From NCBI GenBank assembly GCA_013112725.1, contig JABFFZ010000001.1:62001-126000 (forward strand): a stretch of 64,000 bases of DNA, given 5' to 3'. Source of the stretch: Chloroflexota bacterium (GTDB taxonomy: Bacteria > Chloroflexota > Anaerolineae > Promineifilales > Promineifilaceae). Below are positions 27,549 to 36,530 of this stretch, one piece after another. Each line of letters opens with the position of its first letter. Position 1 is the stretch's first letter. The notes beneath the pieces were generated by a model that was given only the letters and a program-made list of their open reading frames with translations, searched no databases and was not told where the DNA came from. A program made the translations under genes and the position numbers.

Positions 27549-28415
27549 GCAAAGCGATTGGTAATTCATTACCAATACCTCGCTCACCCGGCCTCGATTG
27601 TCGGCTTTGGAATTGATGGCGCGGCTGGCTTTGAGTTCCAGGCAGTGGAAATCGCTGTATAAGTCCAATATCGTCGGCGTCCAGGAATTGCTGAGCATCA
27701 GCAGGCAGCCGCGCCGGTTGAGTTCGCGGTAGATGTCCGCCAGTTCTTGTTGTTCCCGTTGGCCGAAGGGGTGCGGGGTGTAGCTGGTGAAGCTGGCGGT
27801 GGGTGATAGCGGCGCATAGGGTGGGTCAAAGTAAATAAAGTCGCCGCATTGCGCCCAATCGAGCAGTTCCCGAAAATCTGCCTGCACAATTTCCACGCCT
27901 TGCAGGGTGCGGCTGGCGCTGTGTAAGGCGGTAGTATCAAAGATAGCCGGGTTTTGGTAGCGGCCCATAGGCACATTGAACTGCCCGGCGCGATTGACCC
28001 GATAGAGGCCGTTGTAGCAGGTTTTGTTGAGGTAAATGAAGCGAGCGGCGCGGTCAACGGGCGAGAGATCAGCCACCTGCTGGGCGCGGATGTGATAGTA
28101 ATAATCTTTTTGGTGCTGCTGGCGGTGTTTGGTCAATTTTTTGATGAGGGTGGCCACATCATCGCGCACAACCTGGTAACAGTTGACTAGTTCAGCGTTG
28201 CTATCGGCCAGGCGCACACTTGTGAACTGCGCCCGATCTTGTTCGCGTAGTGAATAGAGATGCCAGTAGACGGCGGCGCTGCCGGTAAATGGTTCGCTAT
28301 AGCGATTAAATGCGGCGGGAAAGTGGGGCGCAATCTGGCTCAATAACTGCGTCTTGCCGCCGGCCCACTTGAGGAATGGTTTGGGGGTGATGGAAGTGGG
28401 TGGCACGGCCGTCAT
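27543..28415 (-). CDS. D12-class DNA adenine N6-methyltransferase
   Basis: A 290-residue Dam-like enzyme that would transfer a methyl group from SAM to adenine N6 in a short DNA site. It shows the N-terminal FLKWAGGKTQLL (SAM motif I), RYSEPFTGSAAVYW, FIYLNKTCYNGLYR and the catalytic DPPY in FIYFDPPYAPLS near residue 197. No restriction enzyme is adjacent, so it looks like an orphan. The nearest nuclease candidate is at 40878, 12 kb away. The recognition site cannot be read from the sequence. The permease gene follows downstream on the same strand. Confidence 0.92.
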   Translation of the reverse strand: MTAVPPTSITPKPFLKWAGGKTQLLSQIAPHFPAAFNRYSEPFTGSAAVYWHLYSLREQDRAQFTSVRLADSNAELVNCYQVVRDDVATLIKKLTKHRQQHQKDYYYHIRAQQVADLSPVDRAARFIYLNKTCYNGLYRVNRAGQFNVPMGRYQNPAIFDTTALHSASRTLQGVEIVQADFRELLDWAQCGDFIYFDPPYAPLSPTASFTSYTPHPFGQREQQELADIYRELNRRGCLLMLSNSWTPTILDLYSDFHCLELKASRAINSKADNRGRVSEVLVMNYQSLCS

Positions 28416-28506
28416 AAGGGAGAGTGATCCACAGATTACACAGATGTCACAGATTATTTAACTCAAAAACGGCGAAATCTGTATTTATGAGTCTTCTTGA
28501 AATTGA

Positions 28507-28560
28507 GGAGTTGGGCATCTGAAGATGCCCATCTGTTCGCATCTGGGGATGCGAACTCCT
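28507..28560. repeat. Double-hairpin (three-way junction) element
   Basis: Outer AGGAGTT/AACTCCT encloses GGGCATC-TGAA-GATGCCC and GTTCGCATC-TGGG-GATGCGAAC. The start resembles 45-95; the second hairpin has different arms but the same form. It lies between folE2 and the methylase gene. Confidence 0.7.
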
Positions 28561-28605
28561 CTGGTGAAGCGGCTCAGTGTAACTGTGCAATCTGTGGATG
28601 AATGC

Positions 28606-29691
28606 TCAAGTAGGCACAGAGCGGTAGGTGAAGGGCTCCAGGTAGGCGTTGAAGCCACCGGGCACACCTTTTACCAGGACGCTGATGGCGTCGTGGGAGT
28701 GCAGTGATTCTTTGTGGGAGGCGAAGATGCGGAAGTCGGCGATACGGCCGTCTTTGTCCAGCCCTTCATACAGCAGGCGCACTGCGTCTTCCACAAATTT
28801 CAGATTGGCGGCGTTCAGTTCGGCAAACGCCTGTTCATCTTCCCGTTTGACCATCACCTGGGTCTCCGTTTGCAATGCCTCACGCGATATGTCTACCAGG
28901 TCTTCAATCCAGAAACCGTCGTTGTATTCCACCGAGATTTTGGCCACGGAACGCTGGCTGTGGGGCACGGCGGCCACGCCGCGCGTCAGGTTGGCGTGTA
29001 CGCTCAATTCGTAACTGCACGGGCAGGCGGAAGAGTAGACGAAGTCCAGATGAATGAACTGGCGCACGCCCTGGTCAGGGGTGACGCTGGTTTCCAGCAC
29101 CACCGGGTAGTATTGGTAGCCGGCCAGGCCGCTGCGCAGGCTCTCTTGCAGCAAGGGATAATCGAAGGCGATGGCGATGCGGGCGGAGGAGCTTTCCAGG
29201 TTTTCCAGGTAGCTGGTGACCACGTTTTGCAGCGTTTGGGGCGTCAATTCGCTTTCGTCGTATTCGTAAAAGGTGCGCATGATGCGGCTCATGTTGATGC
29301 CCTTCTTGTAGGCGTCCAGGGAGACGGTGCCGGTGATGGAGCAGTGAACCTGCTGCGAACCACCGTCGCGGGTCATGACGCGCATAGGCACTTTGAAGTT
29401 GTGGATGCCGACATGCTGAATGGTCACGGCCGTGCCCCGGTTTTCGCTGGTGTTTTGCATGTCTGGCATGGTTGCTTTGTAGGCTGGCGTCGGTTTGAAT
29501 TTGGTATCGTACACCTTTTGCAAATCTTTGACACGGCGTTCATCGGCAGTTGTGATGTCAATTTCTGGAACGATGATCAGCCCATTAAGACCATGTTGTC
29601 CATTTTTATGAAAGCCATTGCCGTTGCGAACGGCCGTTTCGGCTGTGTTCAGTACAGGTGTGTGCCCATTGTTTTTCATTGGCTTGTTCAT
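28606..29691 (-). CDS. folE2: GTP cyclohydrolase FolE2 (type IB)
   Basis: FolE2 converts GTP to 7,8-dihydroneopterin triphosphate, the first step of folate (and queuosine-type) biosynthesis, independently of the FolE fold. The product has 361 residues. The conserved part begins at MPDMQN (about residue 75), continues GTAVTIQHVGIHNFKVPM, and includes the Cys-containing SACPCSYELS and the C-terminal SLHSHDA. The N-terminal extension of about 75 residues is longer than usual. It appears real because AAGGAG lies 7 nt before the ATG at 29691. In some bacteria this isozyme replaces FolE under zinc limitation; no Zur site was recognised here. Confidence 0.9.
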   Translation of the reverse strand: MNKPMKNNGHTPVLNTAETAVRNGNGFHKNGQHGLNGLIIVPEIDITTADERRVKDLQKVYDTKFKPTPAYKATMPDMQNTSENRGTAVTIQHVGIHNFKVPMRVMTRDGGSQQVHCSITGTVSLDAYKKGINMSRIMRTFYEYDESELTPQTLQNVVTSYLENLESSSARIAIAFDYPLLQESLRSGLAGYQYYPVVLETSVTPDQGVRQFIHLDFVYSSACPCSYELSVHANLTRGVAAVPHSQRSVAKISVEYNDGFWIEDLVDISREALQTETQVMVKREDEQAFAELNAANLKFVEDAVRLLYEGLDKDGRIADFRIFASHKESLHSHDAISVLVKGVPGGFNAYLEPFTYRSVPT

Positions 29692-29784
29692 CTTAATCTC
29701 CTTAGCAGTTGCAAAATAAAGCTGATTGGTCAGGCGTAGCTAAATTAGATGGGTAGTAAGTAGAGTTTGTATATGGTTGATTTC

Positions 29785-30600
29785 TTACTTTGGTTTCAAG
29801 TTATTGAGCAAATTTAGGGTAGCTTCTAACAGTTGCGCCTGCTGTGTTGCGCGATCAATGGTGGCGGGATTATCCCCAGGCTGGTCGCCATACCAGCCAA
29901 ATTGGGCATGGTTGCCACCCACAATCGGCCACCATTGTATATCAGCGGGCAGCAAATTTCGCGCATTCTCAACATCTGCTACAGAAGCCAGACCATCTTC
30001 CGTACCATAAATTGAGGCCACTGCCAGATCACTGTTGGATAGATCGCTGTTGCTGGCTGGGTAGGCCGCCCACAGCGCCAGCCCCGCTACTTTGTCCGGT
30101 TGGTTGTAGGCGTATTGCGCCGCCATGGCCCCGCCCAGTGAATGCCCGGCAATAACCCATTGTTCGATTTGCGGATAGGCAGCGATGACATCAAATGCCG
30201 CATTGGCATTAAAAAATGCCAGATTAAGCGGCATGGGCACAATCACCACCTGATACCCCTGGCTGGCAATGGCGTGGGCGGCAGGCGCATATGCGCGGGC
30301 ATCCACCCGGCCTCCAGGATAAATGATCAGGCCGGTTGTGGGCGGCGCAGCGGTGGGGGTAAAGGTGATCCAATTGTCTTCTGTCACCATCACCTGCTCA
30401 TCAGAGACGAGGGCGGCGATGGCTTCCGGCATAGGGTCAGCCGTATCACCCGCCCAGGCGACAAAACCGGCGGTTGCCAACAACATGGCCGTCAATACAA
30501 TGGCCGCCAGCCAGATGGCAATTTTCCTGAACTTTGTTCTTTTGTCAGGTTTTCCGTTTTCATTAACAGATAATGATTCGATGGGGTTAATCAGTGTCAT
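29785..30600 (-). CDS. Membrane-anchored alpha/beta hydrolase
   Basis: A 271-residue protein with an N-terminal cytoplasmic basic stretch, a transmembrane segment (about 27-50) and an extracytoplasmic alpha/beta hydrolase domain. The nucleophile elbow is GHSLGG and a late GGNHAQFG segment supplies the catalytic His; a GTEDGL segment probably supplies the Asp. LIIYPGGRVDARAY fits the family that includes PF12695-type hydrolases. The substrate is unknown. It is upstream of folE2 on the same strand with a 93-nt gap. Confidence 0.82.
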   Translation of the reverse strand: MTLINPIESLSVNENGKPDKRTKFRKIAIWLAAIVLTAMLLATAGFVAWAGDTADPMPEAIAALVSDEQVMVTEDNWITFTPTAAPPTTGLIIYPGGRVDARAYAPAAHAIASQGYQVVIVPMPLNLAFFNANAAFDVIAAYPQIEQWVIAGHSLGGAMAAQYAYNQPDKVAGLALWAAYPASNSDLSNSDLAVASIYGTEDGLASVADVENARNLLPADIQWWPIVGGNHAQFGWYGDQPGDNPATIDRATQQAQLLEATLNLLNNLKPK

Positions 30601-30820
30601 TGTTTTTTCCTGGTCTAAACTTCATATATAAGCCCATTGTATTTCTAATGTACATGTTTTGTCAATATATTTGATTGATTTGTGTAGGAAAATGTAAAAA
30701 CGCTCATCTTGTCTGGGGGCCTGGCAGGTTTTTGACCTGAAAATATCAGGTTGAACCGTTAGAAGGCTGTTAGGTCTGGGCCAGAACCATCTGGCACAAA
30801 AGAAAAGGATGGATCAATTA

Positions 30821-31490
<670 letters not shown>

Positions 31491-31501
<11 letters not shown>

Positions 31502-31532
31502 TTGGGCAAATGAGACGCCAATTACCCCATTA
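31491..31532. terminator. 15-bp GTAATTG-type hairpin between convergent genes
   Basis: TAATGGGGTAATTGG (31491-31505) pairs perfectly with 31518-31532. The TAA stop of the ABC ATPase lies in the left arm and the convergent kinase stops 7 nt after the right arm. A likely bidirectional terminator. Confidence 0.65.
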
Positions 31533-31538
31533 CATTCT

Positions 31539-33701
31539 TTATGGCAAGGTACAGCCACCTGGGAACTGGTTATTGGGGTCAATATAAATCTGGCCTGATT
31601 TTTGGGTGGCGGTGGTGTCTTCAATGACGCGGATTTCGTGGTTATATGCCGCGCAGCGCCGCGCCTGGGCAAAGTGGGTGAATGGCCCCGCACCGCGATA
31701 TTCAGTCGCCTGCCCGCCTGGCAAATCAAAAACAAAGACGGTGAATTGACCGCCGCTGCCCCCGTCCAGATAAGGGAAGATGGTGATCTGGCAGCGCCAA
31801 TCGGGGCCGTTGCCGGGGTACTCACACGATTCCACCGTAAAGATGTAGTTGGCTACGCCGGCGCCAGGGGTGGAGGATGGGGTGGCGGTGGGTGCAGCCG
31901 AAGTGGGCGAGGCGGTGGGGGTGGGCGTCTGCCGTGGCACGACCAAAAAGCTGAAGGTGAGCGGCGCACCGACGGCCTCACCGCTGGCGGTTTGCAACTG
32001 CCAGGTGCTTTCATAGGCGCCGGTGTTGTTGGGGGAGGTGAAGCTGGCGGTGAGGGTGGCGCGAGCGCCCGGCGCTACGGCCGTGCCCACGGCAATCGGA
32101 TCGTCCTCATAGCCAAACGTTTGCCCCTCCACGTAAGCCCAAACCAGGTCGGCCGGCCAGGGACAATTGCTGTTGTTTTCCAGCACCCACTGCGCCGTAA
32201 AGCTGCTGTTGGGGAAAACGGCGTTGGATGTGGTATTGACCCTGGTGGTGGAAACCAGCCGCGCGGTGGGCTCACAACTGGCTAGAAAGTCGGCGGTAGC
32301 GTCTACAGTGGGTGATGGCGTGGCCGAAGCCGCCGGTGTGTGCGAAGCGGTGGGCGTCACCGTGGGGGTATCGGTGGCGGCGGCAGCGGTCAGGGCAACG
32401 GACAATTCTGCTAACTGCGTGGCTACCTGGTTGGGTGTCGGCGTGACCGGCGCGGGGGTTTCGGTGGTGGTTGCTGCGGCCGTGGGCGTATTGGTAGCCT
32501 CATCTACGGCAATGACGGGTGGTGTTTCGGCACCTTCGTCTCCCCCACCGCCCAGTGCGCCGCTGGCGAACAGCCCACCGCCAATGATGAGCAGAAAAAC
32601 AACGGCGACGACCGCATAGACCCAGGCGGGGATTTTGCGGGCGGGTGGGGCGACGGCCGTTTCTGTTGGCGTTGTCACGGTTGCGCCCACGGCCGTTTGT
32701 TCAGCCGGGGGGTGTACCATCGTAGAGGTTTGGCCGCCGACGACGGCTGTTTGGGCGGCCATGGTCATGCCGGGCGTGGTATAGTCGGGTGATGGGGTCA
32801 CGGCCGTAACCCCGGCGATGGGAGTCACGGCCGTTGTCCCCCGCTCCCCAGACCAGTTAATGGCCCGCAGTGCCGCCGCCATTTCCGCCGCCGTCTGGAA
32901 ACGGTCGTCTGGATTCTTCGCCAACGATTTGATGATGATGTTTTGCAAATCTAACGGGATATCCGGGTTAAACGCTACTGGCTGTGGTATTGGCTCATTG
33001 ACGTGTTTCATCACCACCGCCAGCGGTGTATCGGCGGCAAAGGGCAACTGGTTTGTCACCATCTGGAAAAGCAGGACGCCTAATGAGTAAATGTCTACCC
33101 GCGCGTCACCTGGTTTGCCCAATGCCTGTTCCGGCGACATGTACGAAGGTGTACCAATGAGTGCGCCGGTAGCAGTGTAGGCCATTGTCTGGCTGCCCAT
33201 CAGCTTAACAATGCCAAAATCGGTCAGCACAGCCTGGCCGGTTTCTTTGCGCAGCATGATGTTAGCCGGTTTAATGTCCCGGTGTACCATGCCGCGCCGG
33301 TGGGCATAAGCCAGGGCGTCGGCCACATCGGCAATCATTTTGACCGATTGTTCCAGGGGGAAACTTTCACCGGCTGCCGCCAATTCTTCCAGTTTTTGCT
33401 TCAGCGTACCACCGTCAATGAACTCCATGACCAGGTAGTAGCTGTCCTTGCCATAGGTGTCAAAATCATAGACGCGGACGATGTTGGGGTGGCCCAGCGC
33501 CGCCATGGCTCGCGCTTCCCGCTTAAATCGCTGCAAAAAGTCATCCTCGCTGCTGAGGAAGGTGTGCATGATCTTGATAGCGACGTAGCGATCGAGGCTC
33601 TCTTGATACCCCTTGTAGACCTCGGCCATACCACCACGACCCAGCTGCTCTTCAATGTGGTATTTGCCAATGGTTTTCCCGGTTAATGTGGACTCTTCCA
33701 T
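31539..33701 (-). CDS. Membrane Ser/Thr protein kinase with extracellular NBR1-type Ig-like domain
   Basis: A 720-residue Hanks-type kinase. The kinase domain covers about residues 14-275, with glycine loop GRGGMAEVYKG, AIKIM lysine, HRDIKPANIM from His140, DFGIVKL and GTPSYMSPEQ. A linker rich in Thr and Ala follows. A transmembrane helix (about 354-378) leads to an extracellular Thr/Pro-rich stalk. A domain at about 474-590 has the pattern of the NBR1 four-tryptophan Ig-like domain (AQWVLENNSNCPW, STWQLQTASG). A last beta domain with paired cysteines ends the protein. The extracellular module is probably a sensor. Differences in the extracellular part suggest different ligands from the kinase at 3570. 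Confidence 0.88.
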   Translation of the reverse strand: MEESTLTGKTIGKYHIEEQLGRGGMAEVYKGYQESLDRYVAIKIMHTFLSSEDDFLQRFKREARAMAALGHPNIVRVYDFDTYGKDSYYLVMEFIDGGTLKQKLEELAAAGESFPLEQSVKMIADVADALAYAHRRGMVHRDIKPANIMLRKETGQAVLTDFGIVKLMGSQTMAYTATGALIGTPSYMSPEQALGKPGDARVDIYSLGVLLFQMVTNQLPFAADTPLAVVMKHVNEPIPQPVAFNPDIPLDLQNIIIKSLAKNPDDRFQTAAEMAAALRAINWSGERGTTAVTPIAGVTAVTPSPDYTTPGMTMAAQTAVVGGQTSTMVHPPAEQTAVGATVTTPTETAVAPPARKIPAWVYAVVAVVFLLIIGGGLFASGALGGGGDEGAETPPVIAVDEATNTPTAAATTTETPAPVTPTPNQVATQLAELSVALTAAAATDTPTVTPTASHTPAASATPSPTVDATADFLASCEPTARLVSTTRVNTTSNAVFPNSSFTAQWVLENNSNCPWPADLVWAYVEGQTFGYEDDPIAVGTAVAPGARATLTASFTSPNNTGAYESTWQLQTASGEAVGAPLTFSFLVVPRQTPTPTASPTSAAPTATPSSTPGAGVANYIFTVESCEYPGNGPDWRCQITIFPYLDGGSGGQFTVFVFDLPGGQATEYRGAGPFTHFAQARRCAAYNHEIRVIEDTTATQKSGQIYIDPNNQFPGGCTLP

Positions 33702-33864
33702 ATTGTTATCTTTGCCTGCCAGTCTGGTGGCCTGAATGTGTGGTACGCGCCACCAGCAGTTAGCCTGTTTAGTATACTCAGTTTTCCCATTTTAAGGTAA
33801 AGCGAAAAGGGGGTGATAAAGTGTTTACGTATTCATGTGTTCATGTGTTTACGTGAACCCTTGA

Positions 33865-34917
33865 TCACGTGAGTACTTTCAATTGCCCACAGCCGGCGGC
33901 GATGTCTATGCCGCGGCGCTGGCGGACGGTGCTGGGGATGCCGTAGGTGGTGAGGATGGCCTGGAATTGTTTGACCGACGGCCGTGCCGTGGGCAATCCC
34001 TCATATCCCGGCGTGGGGTTCAAGGGGATCAGGTTGACATGGGCGGGAATGGTTTGCAAAAGCTGGCCCAGAGCGTGCGCCTGTTCGGGTGCATCATTTT
34101 TGTCCTCGATCAGCGTCCATTCAAAGAAGATGTGCCGTTTGCGTTTTTGGGTGTAGTAGCGGCAGGCGTCCAGCAGTTCGGCCAGAGGCCAGCGGCGGGC
34201 GGGCGGTACCAGCGCCTGCCGCTCGGCGTCGGTGGCCCCGTGCAGACTGACGGCTAACCGCACCTGCCGCCCCTCGTCCGCCAGGCGGACGATGCCGGGC
34301 ACGACGCCCACCGTGCTGAGGGTGATGTGGCGGGGAGCGATGGCCATGCCTTTGGGGTGGGTGAGGATGTCTACGGCCGTCATCGTCGCCTCGTAGTTGT
34401 GCAGCGGTTCGCCCATGCCCATGAGAACAATGTTACGTAGTCGCTGCCCTTGCCCTGAGTTTGCCGAAGGGTTGGTGGCTTGTAAGAGGCGGTCTATGAA
34501 TAAAACCTGCCCCACAATTTCCCCGGCGGTCAGGTGCCGGGTGAAGCCCATTTGCCCGGTGGCGCAAAAGACGCAGCCCATGGCGCAGCCCACCTGGGTG
34601 CTGACGCAGGCGGTGGCCCGCCCTTTGAACCCCATGAGAACGGTTTCAATGGTTTGCCCATCGGCCAGCGCCAGCAGGAATTTGCGGGTGAAGCCATCGC
34701 TGCTGTGGGTGTCCAGATGGGGGTGGGGCAGGGGCACGGCCGTTTCTGCCACCAACCTTTCCCGTAAATCTGGCCGTAGTTCGGTTATTGCTGCCACCGC
34801 TGCCACCTGTTCCTGGTAGAGATAGGCCCAGATGCGGCCGGCATGGTAGGGGCTAAAGCCCCAGCTTTGCAGCAGATTTTCCAGCGCCGGGTAACTCAGG
34901 TCATACAAGTTGATCAT
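33865..34917 (-). CDS. rlmN: 23S rRNA (adenine2503-C2)-methyltransferase RlmN
   Basis: A radical SAM enzyme that methylates C2 of A2503 in 23S rRNA (and A37 of some tRNAs). The 350-residue product from 34917 has the iron-sulfur motif with Cys111, Cys115 and Cys118 (GCAMGCVFCATG). It also has LRNIVLMGMGEPLHNYE, LAVSLHGATD and the C-terminal RQRRGIDIAAGCGQL with the second catalytic Cys. An insert reading NPSANSGQGQ before the GEP strand is encoded by a palindromic CCCTGAG...CGAAGGG repeat at about 34448-34472. The start MINLYDLSYPAL matches the family. Confidence 0.95.
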   Translation of the reverse strand: MINLYDLSYPALENLLQSWGFSPYHAGRIWAYLYQEQVAAVAAITELRPDLRERLVAETAVPLPHPHLDTHSSDGFTRKFLLALADGQTIETVLMGFKGRATACVSTQVGCAMGCVFCATGQMGFTRHLTAGEIVGQVLFIDRLLQATNPSANSGQGQRLRNIVLMGMGEPLHNYEATMTAVDILTHPKGMAIAPRHITLSTVGVVPGIVRLADEGRQVRLAVSLHGATDAERQALVPPARRWPLAELLDACRYYTQKRKRHIFFEWTLIEDKNDAPEQAHALGQLLQTIPAHVNLIPLNPTPGYEGLPTARPSVKQFQAILTTYGIPSTVRQRRGIDIAAGCGQLKVLT

Positions 34918-35111
34918 AGGCCGATTATTGTAGCGTAACGGCCGTGCCCGGCATAGGACAGCCGGATGGACGGATACACACTCGGCGCTACAATTAGTTA
35001 CCAGCAATTTTTGCCTTGTGAAACAAAGCGGTATATGATGCGCATGAACCATGTGCCCAGATATGTCAAACCATGTGTAACGGCAAGGGCGAGGCCAGGT
35101 TGGGTACTGTT

Positions 35112-36522
35112 ATGCACACCATATTAAATTTAGAGCAGCAGAACGTGCTGCTGGATAATATGCGTGATACGGTTATCACGCACAGATTTACGGTTTCATA
35201 TTTTAAGCTGGAATAGAGTCGCCACTATCATGTATGGTTGGGAGCCGGAAGAGGTGTTAGGGCAGTTTGTCAATGACATTATTCCCCAATATCAAGTTGG
35301 CAGTTCATATGAAGAGGCGGTAGAACGGCTGGTTAGCCAGGGTTATTATGAAGGGGAGGCCATCCAGACCTGCCGCGATGGCCGGCAGCTGCGCGTGTGG
35401 GCCAAAGTGACGTTATTGCGGAATAATGCCGGTGAGCCGGTAGGCGCGTTGGCCTTAAACCGAGACATGACGGAGCGCCATCAGATGGAGCAGGCGCTCA
35501 GCCAACGTCTGGCGATGGAGCAGTTTGTGGCGGAAATGGCTGCCCAATTTATCAATTTATCTCCCACTCCCAGCCAGGTAGATGTGGCCGTTGATGAGGC
35601 GCTGCGGCTGGCAGCTGAGTTTGCGGGGCTATGCATAGCGCGGTCTTCATGCTTTATGATGATCTGGCGCGGATCACCAATACCCATGAGTGGTGCGCCG
35701 ATCCCGCTGATTCACAGAAACTGCAATTGCAAAATGTGGTGGTGCGGCAACTGCACCTGACGATGATGCGCTTTGCGTCAGGTGAAAACCTGATCATTTC
35801 CCGTCCCCAAGAAGCAGAAAACCTGCCGGGAATCAATACCTGGATGTCTCGGCATAGCTTTCGGGCTATGCTGTTTGTGCCTATGTTTTATCAGGGTGAG
35901 TTAGTGGGGGCATTGGGTTTTTTGGGCCGGTGGGTGTGGAGATGGCGTGGCCTGATGTATGGGTGACGATGTTGACATTGTTGAATTTGGTGATTGTGAA
36001 TGCCCTCCAGCGCAAGCGGGCTGACGAGCAGCGGCGGGCGTATGAGCTGGAACTGGAGCGGAGCAATGATGAGCTGCAAGAGTTTGCTTTTGTGGCTTCC
36101 CACGATTTACAAGAGCCGCTGCGTGAGCCGCTGCGTGAGATTCTGACGTTTGGGGAGCGGTTGCATTCACGGTATGGAGAGCGGTTAGAGCGGTTGGACG
36201 AGCGGGGTTTGGATTATTTGCAGCGGTTGGAACGTTCGGCGATGCGCATGCAGTTGTTGTTGGATGGATTGCTGCTGTATTCGCGGGTGCAAACACAGGA
36301 TCGTCCGTTTGAGCCGGTCAATTTAACGGCCGTCCGCCACGCCGTCCTATCTGATTTAGAAGCCCAAATTGAGCGCGTCAACGGCCGTGTCACCCCATTT
36401 GCCGCAAAATTGTGCTGCGCCATTATGGCCACGTAGCGGCCCATAGCATCCCTGACAACGGGACAACATTTGTGGTACAGCTTCCCTTTACCCAATTGCC
36501 CCCCGGCCAGAAGATGATATAA
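35112..36522 (+). pseudogene. Degraded PAS-GAF sensor histidine kinase
   Basis: The parts of one gene lie in shifting frames. From ATG 35112 comes LNLEQQNVLLDNMRDTVI. A shift near 35178 leads to a PAS domain (FHILSWNRVATIMYGWEPEEVLGQ). A shift near 35630 leads into a GAF domain (MHSAVFMLYDDLARI). A shift near 35925 leads to a HisKA domain with the phospho-acceptor in FVASHDLQEPLRE. After that most of the ATPase domain is deleted; only its end (NGTTFVVQLPF) remains near 36465. At least three frameshifts and a deletion make it clearly nonfunctional. A PLREPLRE duplication sits at the His box. Confidence 0.85.
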
Positions 36523-36530
36523 ACAGGCAC

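Noticed and set aside
28714-29739. Plus-strand open frame opposite folE2
   Set aside because: It is antisense to a clearly conserved gene and has no family features.
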